A stretch of 64,000 bases of DNA from Escarpia spicata (GCA_963995525.1 OZ023214.1:13595267-13659266); one strand, 5' to 3'; shown: positions 22,892-34,289, counted from the stretch's first letter. Notes: a model not told the origin generated them from the letters alone. Numbers and translations are program-made.

Positions 22892-23460
22892 TCATTCTTG
22901 AAACTTCCAAAACTCGCTTGCAGAACGTTGGGAACGGCGTGGTGCGTACTGGTTAAGCAATGCCGCAAGGAAATCTGGTGTAGCATCGTAGAGTACCCTG
23001 TGCACATAACAAAACATTATATTATTGTACAAAATCCGTCTTCTTCCAGGAAGCCAGTGTAGTTGCTGCAATATTGTTGTTATGGACTGCCGACCGTCCC
23101 GCCGAATCTGCTTGACAATGCGAGCGGCTGACAGTTGAACTATTCCCAGACGGTGCAAGAGACGATTGATTATTGCAAATAGCATCGCATTACCATAGAC
23201 AAGTCGTGATGTCACTAGTCCGTGAATTAAACGCCATCGACAGAACAGTATGAATGATGAATCTGACATCTCAGCGGATGTCTCAATGACCTGGCCAGAT
23301 TTGTTGATGCGGCTTAACCTGATAGGGAGTATGCAAAATTGGTGACCGGATAACAAAGGCTTCTGATTTGTTCTCGTTCACGACGCGTCCGTTGTCACAG
23401 AGCCATGTTTTCACCTCCTGTATGCAGGCCTCTATGCTCGCGAGCGCTTGAATGTTCCCA
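22892..23460 (-). pseudogene. LINE reverse transcriptase C-terminal fragment, antisense
   Basis: Read on the minus strand the translation holds the thumb/connection region common to L2/CR1/jockey-type elements. It runs from CIQEVKTWLCDNGRVVNENK (23440-23365), then in a shifted frame LVTSRLVYGNAMLFAIINRL, LLHRLGIVQLSAARIVKQIR, TILQQLHWLPGRRRILYN and PRRSQRSASEFWKFQE at the end near 22895. The upstream polymerase core is missing (5' truncation is usual for LINEs) and one frameshift near 23350 breaks it. Confidence 0.85.
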
Positions 23461-23792
23461 GAATGTTCAACCGTCCCGAATTGGTCGCGACAGTCCCGAT
23501 TTTGTGTTCTGGGTCGGGACCCTGGATGTTTTCGGGCAAAAACCGATGAACTGCGCGAAAACCACTGAAAATAAACGAAAACATCGATTTCTGCAACGCT
23601 GAGAAAAATTTGACGTCACTCGCAATATATGCGCGCAACCGACTCGACCGCGTACATGCGTACCCGCGTAACCGTTTTCCGTTGTAACCTGAACTATTCA
23701 AAAATACAATCAGTGAAGTGAGCGGAAGAGCTGATTTCTGCTTTTTCTGAAGTGAACTGCGTTTGTTTGCTGTGCAATAATATTTGGTCATC

Positions 23793-25443
23793 ATGTCTGC
23801 AAAGCGTGCTCGTGCTGTTGATGGAGTTGCTGACGGCGGATCACTAAAGAACAAATCTGCGAAGCATTACTGCTCCTTTAGTTCTGCTTGGCGGAACCGA
23901 GAGTTCACGGTGGATGTTGGCGTCTCCGCTGGTCGGAAAACATTCTCCGGGAACGTTCTGTCAGGGACTGATGGTGACAGTGACGCTTTCTGCTCCCTCT
24001 GTAAGCTGAAGTTTTCTGTTCGCCATGGAAGAGCAAACGATGTCTGCAAGCATTTCGGCACGGCGAAACATATATCGAGTGTGTCCGCGCCAAAATCTAC
24101 GAAATCCTTCGACTTCGGCGATACATGCAAAAACTGCTAAAAGTAAAGCTGTTCGAGACAAAGCAGAGGAAAAAAATTGCAAGTTATGCGAGCTGAAGCA
24201 GTTCGTAGCTGAGCACAACCTAGCATTTCGTGTTGGTGACCATTTCACTATACTTGTGAAGAATATGTTTTCGGATTCTGAAGAGATTTTTCCGATCCAA
24301 CAGTGATGAAAGCTGTTACGCGTTTCGTAGATTTGCCAACTGCTAATGATGGTACAGCTGCGGCGATTTTTGACAAGATAGATAACTGTCTAACGTCCCG
24401 CAACATCAAATTGGAGAAGCTGGTATGTCTCAACAGTGACACTTGCAATACAATGAAGGGTCAGCGGAATGGAGTCGTCCGACACTTGCGCGATCGGTAA
24501 CCTGACATGACATCTGGAGAATTTTGCGATAAAGACTGGTGGATATCAACTCGCATTTCTGCTCCCCACTGTGAATACATTCAACGTGGCATTCCCGGCC
24601 ACGAACACCACGACCATACGTTTGCTTCACCCAGAGATGAAGAAGTTGACGAAACGGATGCTTCGATTCTTCGTCACTGCTGACAGAATCAACCTGGCTG
24701 ACATCACGGCTACCGAGTACGGGGACATCGACGATCAGCTGATGGATGACGATCTGGATGTTGGTGAGACTACCCGTACATTGGGTGCGGAGATGATAGA
24801 CGATGGGATGGAGCACCTGGTCCCGGCATTTTTTGATCATGTTGGTCAGTTCTACTGTATATTTGTGAAAACATTGATCAAGAAATTCCCATTCCAATCG
24901 ACTCTCCTGTCTGACCTTCGGGTTCTGAACCCCTTGGAGCGGCTGTCCTACCAGGATTTGCCCAATGTTGTCGTCCGGCTGGCAAAGCATCTCCCTCAGC
25001 TTCAACTGGCGGACAAGTTGGACCAGCTGAGGACAGAAGCAGTCGACTTCCAAATGGCTGATGGCGAAGACCTCCCGCAAAACAATGATGTCGATGATTT
25101 CTGGGCCAAGGTCCACGAAATTAGAGGCATGGGCTCAAGCCAACCAACGTACGCTACAATATTGGTACTCCTTCGTGCCATTCTTGCACTTCCTGCCAGC
25201 AATGCTGACAGTGAACGTTGCTTCTCCATGGTTCGCAAGATAGACTCAGAGGAACATAGCCACCTTGAGCGTAGCACCGTCGCATCTCTTCTCACACTGA
25301 AGGTTAATGGTGATGATGACTGCCATGCTTTTAAGCCCTCTCCTGAAATACTGAGGCTTAACACGTCAGCTGTACGGCAGGGTAATAAGGACCATGGTAG
25401 CTATGATAAGCCCGCTGAGGTGCAAGCTGAACTTGAAGCATGA
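23793..25443 (+). pseudogene. hAT-superfamily transposase, broken
   Basis: The ATG at 23793 opens an N-terminal part with a BED-like zinc-finger pattern (CSLCKLKF...CKHFGTAKH, 23990-24068). A frameshift near 24115 moves the reading to the next frame (KSKAVRDKAEEKNCKLCELK). A second break near 24303 continues with KLVCLNSDTCNTMKGQRNGV, the conserved sDgantM-like segment. A stop at about 24498 and probable loss of the middle of the catalytic domain follow. The C-terminal third (24571-25443) is a clean 290-codon frame ending with the hAT dimerisation motif LPASNADSERCFSMVRKI (25188-25240). hAT enzymes move DNA by cut and paste with 8-bp duplications. I could not define the terminal inverted repeats. 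Confidence 0.85.
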
Positions 25444-25852
25444 TAAGGACATTAGATGTCTGATGATCATGAGTAATTTTGCATTTCAATGATTTATTTA
25501 TTACAACTACATACTTGCAAGTATTTGCATCCATAAGTCTAAGTCATATGGCTCAAATGATATACTCACAGTAATGTTTCATTTCCTGCTGTGGTTCTTG
25601 AACTTTATTGCTGTACATAAATTGGGTATATAATGGAATTATAACTGTGGCTGTTTGCGCCGTGCTGTGTTATTGTCTTGCTGTTCATGCTGGCTGCACT
25701 GACCTATTGCATGCATCATTGTGAATTACTGTACAACAATTGTGTAGATAATGGCATAACAACTTCAATATAACGCCTTCATCACAAACATATGGCAGGC
25801 TGTATGCATCGTGCTGTATGATTGTCTTGCTGATCATGCAGGCTGCGCTGGC
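25444..25852. other. Intergenic stretch with a diverged 60-bp duplication
   Basis: The text gctgtgttattgtcttgctg with tcatgctggctgcactgacctattgcat (25663-25711) recurs at 25812-25862 (gctgtatgattgtcttgctg, tcatgcaggctgcgctggcctattgcat). Otherwise nothing. Confidence 0.6.
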
Positions 25853-26677
25853 CTATTGCATCAATATTAATATAAAATAAACAGTGATCGATGGGGGACA
25901 GTAGCGATTTGTGTGCGTGTATGACTCGGGGGGGGGGGGGGGGCAGCCATTTTGTCCCGACTTGTGCCTGATCAGAGGTTGGACAGTCTGTGGTCCGTTG
26001 GTGAAACATATGTACAGCTGAGTGTCGTCGGCATAGAGGTGGTGTTGAATGTTGTGCTGGTGTAGTGGTTTCGTTAAAGGAGCAATGTACACGATAAAAT
26101 GTATCGGTCCAAGGGCAGACCCTTGCGGTACTCCTCTCGTTATGATGTTCATTTCAGACACGCCAGTCTTCACACATGTTCCACATAAGTTCGATTACAC
26201 AAACTAGCAAAACTGTCCGTCACCTGACGGGATGCCTTGGTAGTGTTGCAGTTGGGCAGTTGTTGGGCAACGAAGCGTGATGTTAGAGATTGGGCGGTAG
26301 GTGGTGAGTACGTTGATGTCAGAGACTCGCGTCTTCAGTATTGCTTTTACAACAGCGTGCTTCATAGATGGAGGAACAACCGCAAACGATAACGAGGCAT
26401 TGATGCTACGGGCCAGGATCGAAGACAGAGCATCAATGTGACACTTCAGGAGCGATGTTGGCAGTGTGTCCAGTTCATACGACTTCACAGCAGATTCCAG
26501 CACTATGCGCTTCACGTCCGATGGCAACGCCGATTCAAAGACATTGAAACGAGCAGTCACAGCTGTCGCCGTGTCATCAGCTTGCTGGTTAATGATCAAT
26601 AAATAAACAGACAGACAGACAGAGAGATAGACAGAGAGACATGTAGTGTTGAGCAGTAATATCAATAAAGTATACAT
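25853..26677 (-). pseudogene. LINE reverse transcriptase fragment with internal deletion, antisense
   Basis: On the minus strand, 26677-26204 encodes the start of an RT domain (LDTLPTSLLKCHIDALSSIL, VPPSMKHAVVKAILK, TTYRPISNITL). Then 26173-25853 encodes the palm core (RGVPQGSALGPIHFIVYIAP and LYADDTQLYICF with the catalytic YADD). The part between (fingers and the first catalytic aspartate) is deleted at about 26200. A G-homopolymer of about 17 at 25929-25945 sits in the distal part. The motif style fits L2/CR1/jockey-like elements. Confidence 0.85.
26600..26640. repeat. ACAG tetranucleotide repeat
   Basis: acagacagacagacagagagatagacagagagac. Confidence 0.85.
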
Positions 26678-26993
26678 ATAAATATATAACGTAGTTAACC
26701 TAAAAGTTAAATTAAGGTTCTACAACATATGGTGTAGGATACTCCTATTATGACTAAAAAGATAGTTGCTATGATAGGGGCCACATTGGGGGTTTAGTAA
26801 TTGTCTATCTTCTATCAAAGAGGTGTTCTATATCTACGTTGGATCCAGATAATTCTCATACAATTATTTTCTATAATGTGATTTTTTATTATTATTCATT
26901 CCATCATATCACCAGTCCGATGTTACACGGTCATCGTTATAATATAGTTTTCGTACACGTGTATATGTGAGTCGTAATTTAAATTTATCCTTG

Positions 26994-27036
26994 TGGGGTC
27001 ACAGGAAGACGGCAACTAACATGCCACGTGACCCCA
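26994..27036. other. Short inverted repeat tggggtcac/gtgacccca
   Basis: Nine-base arms at 26994-27002 and 27028-27036 with a 25-base loop. It lies in an otherwise unannotated stretch (26680-27180) with no gene I can support. Confidence 0.4.
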
Positions 27037-27183
27037 TGCAACACAACACTACTTTTTTTAAACGATTGTTTTGTGTATTGATTATGTTGCTGTTTGTTGT
27101 TGTTGTTACAAAATGAAATTTGATTTGATCGAATTAAAACAAAATTTTTGTATTCCATTGATGCATCATTGTCCTGCTCTATA

Positions 27184-27600
27184 AAATGGTAATTAGGCTG
27201 ACACTTCTCTACGGCTATGAATCGTGGCCACTATCGACAAGGGATGAAAGACGACTGGCAACAACGGAAATGAGAATGATTAGATGGGCAATGGGTGTAA
27301 GCCTGCAGGAGCACCGGAGGAATGAGGACATATTGAAAGAATTGTTGTCATCATGAGCAGAAGAAGGCTGGCGTGGTTTGGTCATGTGAAAAAAGGAACG
27401 AAAGGGAAGACACAAGAGCCACCGTGGAGATGAAGATAGAGGGGAAACGAGCGAGAGGGAGGCCCAAGTTGAGGTGGCAGAACACAGTGAAGAAAGATTT
27501 AAAGGCATGGCAGATGAAGCGCGAATGGGCTCAGGAGTGGAAGAGACTCTGCAAGACCCGCCACCCCGCACAGGGAGAAGGCGGAGAAAGGTGAGAAAAT
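27184..27600 (+). pseudogene. 3' end of an RTE-like LINE
   Basis: The translation LLYGYESWPLSTRDERRLAT, TTEMRMIRWAMGVSLQEHRR, EDILKELLSS, then in a shifted frame KIEGKRARGRPKLRWQNTVK and WAQEWKRLCKTRHP matches the C-terminal end of RTE-type retrotransposon proteins (LLYGsEcW... tEMRMlRWm.GvsL.d..RNE.I... GkRprGRPk.RW). A TATG microsatellite follows within 30 bases, as is common at the 3' ends of such elements. It is strongly 5'-truncated and carries frameshifts at about 27355. Confidence 0.8.
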
Positions 27601-27626
27601 TGATGCACCATTGTTAAATCTTACTT

Positions 27627-27693
27627 AGGTGTATGTATGTATGTATGTATGCATGTATGTATGTATGTATGTATGTATGTATGTATGTATGTA

Positions 27694-27726
<33 letters not shown>

Positions 27727-27735
27727 ATGTATAAA
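27627..27735. repeat. TATG microsatellite at LINE 3' end
   Basis: (TATG)n with an internal (GT)n. It continues the tail of the RTE-like fragment. Confidence 0.9.
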
Positions 27736-28140
27736 TACAGTTTATGTTTGTGCATAGATGTATGTGCATTCACGTGTGCTATAATTAATACTTGCTTAGT
27801 TGTAAAGTGGTGACTGTGTGGGTGTTACAGTGTGGGTGCTATAGTGTGGGTGCTGCAGTGTGGGTGCTAAGTGTGTGTTTATGGAAGTTCGTGTTTCCAG
27901 AATGAGCGGTTATTCATGATTATGGGTGTATGTGTAGCAGTTTACAACTGCATATGGTGCTGATGATCGAAAGGCTGTCTGTAAATCTTCCATCTCAGTC
28001 TACGCCAGCTGCGGCATCATCAATGCATGGTACATCACCGTCTTCATCGGTTTCAAGACCGCTCACACTATGGTCCAAAGTGGAGGTCAAATATACATGC
28101 GAAACACTTACTGCTTGTTGGAATGTTGTTAGCCAATGAC
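27736..28140. other. Intergenic stretch
   Basis: A short tandem phrase (cagtgtgggtgcta) recurs at 27820-27870. No gene is supported. Confidence 0.5.
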
Positions 28141-28149
28141 GATCCAGCA

Positions 28150-28322
28150 CACCTGGGCAGGGCAGGGCGGGGCAGGGCGGGGCAGGGCGGGACGGGGCGG
28201 GACGGGGCGGGGCGGGGCGGGGCGGGGCGGGGCAGGGCAGGGCAGGGCAGAGCAGGGCAGGGCAGGGCAGGGCAGGGCAGGGCAGGGCAGGGCTGGGCTG
28301 GGCTGGGCAGGGCAGGGCAGCA
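28150..28322. repeat. GGGCA/GGGCG pentamer array with G-quadruplex potential
   Basis: About 170 bases of (GGGCA)n and (GGGCG)n on the plus strand, with a few GGGCT. Runs of three or more Gs separated by two bases satisfy the G-quadruplex pattern many times over. All six frames are open here and give meaningless Ala/Gly/Arg or Pro/Ala/Cys strings. Confidence 0.9.
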
Positions 28323-29049
28323 ACACCCACCATAATGTCCAAGGTTCATGCCACAACTGCTGCTGACGTAGCCACAACTTACAAAATAGCCACCACAAAT
28401 GACACAAACACCATTAATGTCACACTGATCCTGCCATTGTTCATCCAACGTGTAAAAGCTCCTAAATAGAAAGAAAAGGTTATGTGTAGACTATGGAGTA
28501 GGTGACTTCTTTGCATGCACGCCAAAATGTATTAACTGGCAATGAGCTTATATCATCTGAGCTGAAATATTCGTTCAGGACCTCTGCCATTTAAGACCCA
28601 CCAGTTTCACAAAACCCAGTTTCCAGTGTTATTTTCGATGGGCCTACCTTATTTCTAAATTATTTCTGTTAACACCTTAAATAAGCATATGTATAATTCT
28701 TGCTGTATTTTTTTAATTTACCAATTTTTGCTCAAACGGTTTGCGGGATTTTCTAGCTTCAGCTGTAGCTGTATTGAGTGCATATTTGTAGTGTGTGTAC
28801 TCGTCTACGTTTCCGGTATGTTTGATATAATGCGTTTGTTTGTAAGCAATATTTCGCCTTGTTGACATATGTTGTTTCTGCACGCATGCAAGCACGCACA
28901 CACGCACACTCACACACACACATACACACACATATATATATTTATATATATCAATATATCAATATATATATATATATATATATAGCAATCACTGAGGAAA
29001 TTCCACTTTACTTCTAAATAAAGCCTTCCAAACCGCAGGACTATTCAGA
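28323..29049. other. Intergenic stretch with CA and TA microsatellites
   Basis: (CA)n at 28895-28932 and (TA)n at 28933-28984. No supported gene. Confidence 0.6.
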
Positions 29050-29839
29050 AGTGCATACCTTCGAACCTTCAATGGGTTCCGGAAAACCGACATATGGCCG
29101 ATTGACAGGCATGTCTTCCCTCATCACGATTTTTCCGCAGCAGCACCAGCAGACATCGAGCTTAAGGAGGATGTGGCTTCACATGCAGCAAGCGATAGAC
29201 TGGCTCCTCAAGCAGTTCAACAAACGGACAGAGACATTGTCCCACATGCAGCGCTTGCATTCGGTGTTGCCGAGGCTCCGCGAGACACTGTTCTGAATGG
29301 AACTGGCATCGACTTGGCACCAGTTCCAGCATGTGGCAGTTTGGCATCGAATGCTGCCCCTGACGTGCTGGCCCCAACGGTAGCCGACATGGACTTGGCA
29401 ACAAATGCTGATGGCAACGGTATGAGATCTCCAAAAATCACAGCTGTCCCCATCACAACCGGGTCGCCTATTCCCAAAGTGTGCGAACAAACACCGACGT
29501 GGAAAGACCTACATCATCAAACTCAGCCCCTACAAACGAGAATTGGAGCTGAAGAAGAAAGCCAGCAACAGGTCGCCTAATGACGAGCCACAGCCCTGCA
29601 CGAGTGGAATAGCTCGCGGAAGCAAGTTGAAGTCCGCGAAGCCATTGCGACACCTCGCGAGCAGCAAATCGACTTCTAAAGTTGATATGACACCATGCCT
29701 GTATTGCTGTGAGCCTTTTTCGGACAGCAAAATTCGGGAGAAATGGATCAAATGTGGGGAATGCAAAGCGTGGGCACATGAGGACTGTACAGAATATGAA
29801 GGCGGTGCATTTACATGCGAAATGTTTGTTGATGAGTGA
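29050..29839 (+). pseudogene. C-terminal part of a pogo/Tigger-type DDE transposase with PHD-like zinc motif
   Basis: The final open frame (about 29490-29839) reads KTYIITLSPYK-like text (here KTYIIKLSPYKRELELKKKA), a linker characteristic of DDE_1/CENP-B-like transposase tails. It is followed by a cysteine-rich module PCLYCCEPFSDSKIREKWIK, C-x2-C, WAHEDC and FTCEMF, i.e. a truncated PHD-like finger ending at TGA 29837-29839. Upstream (29173-29480) the sequence is open in another frame with no clear motif, so the catalytic domain is lost or mutated. Downstream, the phrase ggggcccactttg occurs twice (29861 and 30056), perhaps marking the element end. Confidence 0.6.
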
Positions 29840-29860
29840 CTTGCGACAATGTTTCAGAAG

Positions 29861-30085
29861 GGGGCCCACTTTGCCTTCCCGTTTTTTAAAAACACGTTTC
29901 TGGGTGGTGTTTTCAGACGCCCATTGTCAATAACAAAATTGTTCGTATTGCACCACAAGTTTACATGTTGTTAGGTAAAGGTTGGAACGTAATGTTTCTG
30001 AAAATAAAATGTAAATTTTTAAATATTTGGAAAATGTGTGCTGTTTTTAGCTTAGGGGGCCCACTTTGTGCGACCTTCCCCTACT
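29861..30085. repeat. Duplicated ggggcccacttt motif after the pogo-like gene
   Basis: aagggggcccactttgccttccc at 29859 and tagggggcccactttgtgcgaccttccc at 30054, same orientation. This may be a terminal sequence of the transposon, partly duplicated. Confidence 0.5.
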
Positions 30086-31042
30086 CGCCAACTACACTGT
30101 ACATCTCCTATAAATGTTACCTTCTGTGACGTTGTCACAGCTGGAAGAGTGGCAACACCAAGCAGTCAAGTAAACAGTCATTGTATGGCTTAATGGGAGT
30201 ACTGCTACCAATTCACATAGAACAAACTTCATTCAGAACGACTGTACTATAATAAGCATACCAATAAACGACCACAGAAGTGTAGACGTAAAACGTTTAC
30301 AATGCTGCACATAAGATAAGTAAGACAGATCAATGAGAAACGTTTGATTTCGATGCGACACTGTCCAGCCGCGAAGTTTATTGAATATTCACTGCGCACT
30401 TGCATTTCCATTATGAGACAAGCACAAAATAATGTCGTACGCTGTATTTCGTTTACTTATTACTATGCTAATTATTATTATGTTGTCATTCTAATTAGAC
30501 CTCACAGTTGTATTAACAACAGGGCATATGCGACACGCGTACGAACTGATATGCCAATTTGTTGGGTATATAACTTTATAGTGAGGATTAATGGAGCTTA
30601 TCGATGGCATTACGAGATGTTGGCGTGTTCGGCGAGGTGACGTCAGATAACAATGGAGCGGTGACATCGTCGTATTATCTCCCGGCTCATAGCCCACTCA
30701 GAACAGTCCTGAAACACAACGAGTCAAATAATAAATCAATTGATCAATTAAGTGTTGTCGACTGCAGGATCTATTTTACACTTGCATACTTTCAATTCTA
30801 TAACTACATTACTGACGTACAAGTGTGGCAAAGATATTAGTGAACATGAAGGAATATTCCAATAAATATTATAAGGACCGAATAGGAACATTGCGCTACG
30901 TTTTAGCGACACGGCTGATTAGTTCAGATTGTTTGTTTAGAATAAATACAGTTTTTAAATACTGAACTATATAATAACAGTGATCATTTCACGATAACTT
31001 ACCAAAAAGAAAAGTGTTTCCTCCCTTCAATCAACAGGAATT
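30086..31042. other. Intergenic stretch, 3' flank of neuropeptide gene
   Basis: No reading frame with a recognisable domain. I did not find an AATAAA on the minus strand shortly after the neuropeptide stop codon. Confidence 0.5.
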
Positions 31043-34000
31043 TTATACGGCGTCGGCGACGCTGTCTTCCACACCAGTCGCGGCTGTTGCAGTCTCTGCA
31101 ATAAACATCGCAACATGCAGATATTGATTGACCTTCACTGCATTCATATTGTCAAGCGTCATCCAGATCCAGGACATATTCACCATTTTCACACAGCCTA
31201 AACTCAGTCAGAAACATCAAAAAACGGTGACCATGCATATGGGCGTGTCCAGGCGTCTGATAACGACGATGTCAATCTGCGCTAAAGGACGGTCTGAAAA
31301 CGAAGACGTCCAACGAAGGCGGACGGTCTGAGAATGAGGACGACCAACGCAGACGGACGTTCTCAAAATGAGGACGTCCAAGGTAGACGGACGGTCTCAA
31401 AATGAGGACGTCCAACGAATATGGACTGCCTCAAAATGAAGACGTCCAACACAGACGGACGGTCTCAAAATGAGGACGACCAAATTTTAGTAAAATGTGC
31501 GATTTGTTATGTATGTACATGTGTACGAAACATATGTATGATTATGCTGTCAGACTGTCAAAGAATACTGACAGCAAGGACTTCCAACTAGGCAGACGGA
31601 CAGTCTTACATAAAGGATGTCCATCCGCGTGGACGAGTAGTCGGACAGGACAAATAACGACATCCAACGCAGATAAACAGTCGCCTGACGAGGACATCCA
31701 ACCGAGCAGACGGACAGTTTAAAAATAGGACGAACAACCGAGCAGATGGACAGTCTCACACATAGGATAACCTACCGAGCAGACGGAACAGTTTCACAAA
31801 GTGGACGAACAACCGGACAGACGGACAGTTTCACAAAGAGGAAGAACAACCGAGCAGACGGACAGTCTCACAAAGAGGAGGATCAACTGAGCAGACGGAA
31901 AGTCTCATAAAGAGGACGTCCAGTTGGAAAGGACAGTCGGGCAAATACGACGTCAAACCACGCAACAGGACCGAACATTCAACAGATCATAAAGCATAAT
32001 TCAACAATGTGAATACAATTGCACTCCGATATTTCGTCAGTAAATATGTATAATGATTCCTCTGCTGACTCTGTTGTCAACATACCAACACTAAACGCTG
32101 ACAATACAGTTCACTTACCCAATTCATTATGTGCGCTGTGTGAGACGATTCCATTATCATCCAAGTCAAGGGACTTTTTAGAGAGTCCACGGAAAGCGCT
32201 CAGATGACCAATTGTATCAAATGCACTCATCTTTAATCCACTTAAAGCACGCTGGTGCCTAATTAGATTACCTAATCCCTTCTTAGGGTCTTGGGACAGA
32301 ACTCCCTGTAATTCGAGCATAGCATTGAGTACGTTTATTGTCTCTTTCGCTGAATCACCACGATCGTCATGTTCCTGACCGAGCCGATCGTCGTGTTCCC
32401 GACTGAAGTCAGAGCCGAACTTGCTTGAGGACCCGATTTTGTCGAAGGGTCTCTTCTCCCTACCGCCGACGTGGACTGGTTTACTCTGTACTCTCTTCTT
32501 TAGTCCACCGACAGCGTTTTGGTGCGCAATTGTATCAAATACTCTCTTATTTAGACCATCGAAAGCACTGCGGTGCGCAACTGTATTATGGAATGCTCTT
32601 TTCTTAAGTCCACCGAATTGGCTTTGGTGCCCAATTGTATCGAATGCTCTTTTCGTGGGGCCATACAACAAAACTCCCAGAAATTCTATGGTATCAATGA
32701 TTGCTTTTGATACCTCTTTCACTGAATCACCATTATCGTTATGTTTCTGATGAAGGTCTGAGGCGAACTTGCTTGAGTACCCGATTTTGTCGAAGGGTGT
32801 TTTCTTTAGTCCATCAAAAGAGCTCTGATGCCCGATTGTATCAAATGCCTTCTTATTTATTTTATTATTATTATTAAGACCAATATGACGCCCAACTGTA
32901 TTATCCGATGTTTCTGTACGATTGTGCGACGGTATCTGAACGAGATCAGAGGCGAACTTGCTTGCGTACCCGATTCTATCGAATGGTCGCTTCTCCTTAC
33001 CTCCGACGTTGACAAGTTTACTATGTACGTCGTTAAACTTCACCGATCGCTTTAGCCTTCCAAAAGAGCTGCCGTGTCCAATCTTGTCGAACGCCCGTTT
33101 TAAGTCGACGGGATTGTCAGCGTCCAAGTCTCGATCTGGGTTGACGTACGTCCCGCCAAGAGAGTGGAGCTGCCGACCAACGTCTGGCAAGTTGGCGTCG
33201 CCTAGTGTGTCGAGCTGACTTTCACCGAACGGGTCATCGGCCAAGCCAGATAGTAGTTCCTGCGAACAAACGAGAACAGTGTATTGTAATAGGTGATGGA
33301 AATACGTGTACATACTACGTTGATATATTCAGGTGTAGAGTAATGTCTCAACAGTGTAACTGCCATCAATGGTACCATCCACATTGTGATGATCTTTACA
33401 TAAATATAAAGGTAATTTATTATATAGCGTGGTATCCAATCGTGATGACTGCACAAAGTGTTTTATACTTCACCCACAGGCAGACCTAATTTGAACACAA
33501 TCTTAAGATGGCCTCGGTCAGCCGCAGTGTAATTACTATGCACTGTGCAAAGGTTAGTCGTTCACATGACTGTCTGTAGCTAGGTCCTCTTTCATACAGC
33601 TGACTGAACTGGCGCAACGTCAAGTGAATGAAATAGTCGCTAAATATCTTCATGTAGTCAAAATAGCTTGCTGACTAACTTTGTGTCAAATTTGATATTA
33701 AACAAACATGGCTCCTAATGCACCAAATTCACACAGAAGAGTTCATATCCACTCGGAGATTAAGATCAATAGTCAATTCAAAATTACACACGCAAATTTG
33801 TAAAATAGTATTTACTACGTCATAATAACAATAATAGTAATTATATCAGTGTGTATTTTACGTCGAAATCACTAGTATTGAGGCGACATAAATGCTACAT
33901 TGTACATGCTACGTTTCTTGTCTTATTAGTCGCCTCATTTGAGTTGTCGTGAAGCTTCCGCAGTGGAAACTGAGTTGTTTCGCATTGAAGTGTTAGGCCG

Positions 34001-34136
34001 CATCCACTTGTTGGAATAAACGTGGAAACTCAAAGCAACATCGACAACTCACCTCCTGACTGGCGACCACTTCCTGGTCTCCGAAAGTCACCCCGAAAGC
34101 CGTCATCAGCAGAAAGACAACTGTGAGTGTCGCCAT
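31043..34136 (-). CDS. Pedal peptide/orcokinin-type neuropeptide precursor, complete three-exon gene
   Basis: Secreted prohormone cut at dibasic sites into many related peptides. Coding exon 1 (34136-34053, 28 codons) starts MATLTVVFLLMTAFGVTFG, a signal peptide, and ends at a GTGAGT donor in phase 0. Exon 2 (33259-32119) follows the acceptor tttgttcgcag, carries the peptide repeats, and ends at GTAAGT in phase 1. Exon 3 (31095-31043) follows the acceptor gtttattgcag and encodes a short acidic tail to TAA at 31043-31045. The exons sum to 1278 nt, 425 residues plus stop, with all phases agreeing. An in-frame ATG 10 codons upstream (34166) is possible but less typical for a signal peptide. The family is expressed in neurons and acts through secretion, and in molluscs pedal peptides modulate foot muscle and cilia. 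Intron 2 holds a 34-bp minisatellite and intron 1 a SINE-like piece. The family call is strong; the role is inferred. Confidence 0.88.
31285..31960. repeat. 34-bp minisatellite in intron 2 of the neuropeptide gene
   Basis: The unit is gacggacggtctcaaaatga plus ggacgtccaacgca. It is clear from 31285 to 31490 (starts at 31321, 31355 and 31389, period 34), is interrupted near 31490-31570, and becomes more degenerate to about 31960. It is unrelated in sequence to the 34-bp unit in the palindromic element. Confidence 0.85.
32119..33259 (-). CDS. Main exon of neuropeptide precursor: about ten FDxIGHxSxF-type peptides
   Basis: Between KR or KK sites the exon encodes two alternating peptide classes. 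Class A includes AFDKIGHGSSFGRL, AFDTIGHQSSFDGL, AFDTIGHQSQFGGL and AFDTIGHLSAFRGL. Class B includes PFDRIGYASKFASDL, PFDKIGYSSKFASDL and PFDKIGSSSKFGSDF. Three decayed copies are AFHNTVAHRSAFDGLN, VFDTIAHQNAVGGL and GLGNLIRHQRALSGL. Class B peptides lack a nearby downstream dibasic site, so they would be released with long acidic tails or need another protease. No glycine precedes the basic sites, so the peptides are probably not amidated. The consensus fits spiralian pedal peptides (FDSIGHxSxFxG type). Confidence 0.85.
33565..33665 (-). mobile_element. Diverged SINE fragment in intron 1 of the neuropeptide gene
   Basis: On the minus strand ttcattcacttgacgttgcg followed by cagtcagctgtatgaaagag aligns with the body of the SINE at 40040-40085 (ttcactccacgacgcaac, cactcagctgtatgaatg). 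The tRNA-like head is not recognisable here. Confidence 0.45.
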
Positions 34137-34251
34137 GTTCACGTTGTCTGTGGCCCTTAACGCCATGTCCTTCTTACGTCTGTTCGTCGCGTCTTCTGCC
34201 CACAGGAGCCGCCCTTGTTGCAACAAGCGAAGAGTGCGAGCGACCTACGGG

Positions 34252-34257
34252 CTTATA
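34252..34257 (-). promoter_or_regulatory. TATA-like box (TATAAG) of the neuropeptide gene
   Basis: The minus strand reads tcttataagcccgtagg, 116 bases before the ATG at 34136. Transcription would start about 25-30 bases downstream, giving a leader of roughly 85-90 bases. There is no other TATA-like word closer to the gene. Confidence 0.5.
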
Positions 34258-34289
34258 AGAGAGAAACGCCTGCAATGACGAGCACCATG

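Noticed and set aside
27995..28448. Ala/Gly/Arg- and Pro/Cys-rich frames of about 100 codons
   Set aside because: All six frames are open because of the GGGCA pentamer array; no gene structure.
32421..33218. Plus-strand frames opposite the neuropeptide exon (109 and 86 codons)
   Set aside because: Shadows of the minus-strand coding repeat, kept open by its codon bias.
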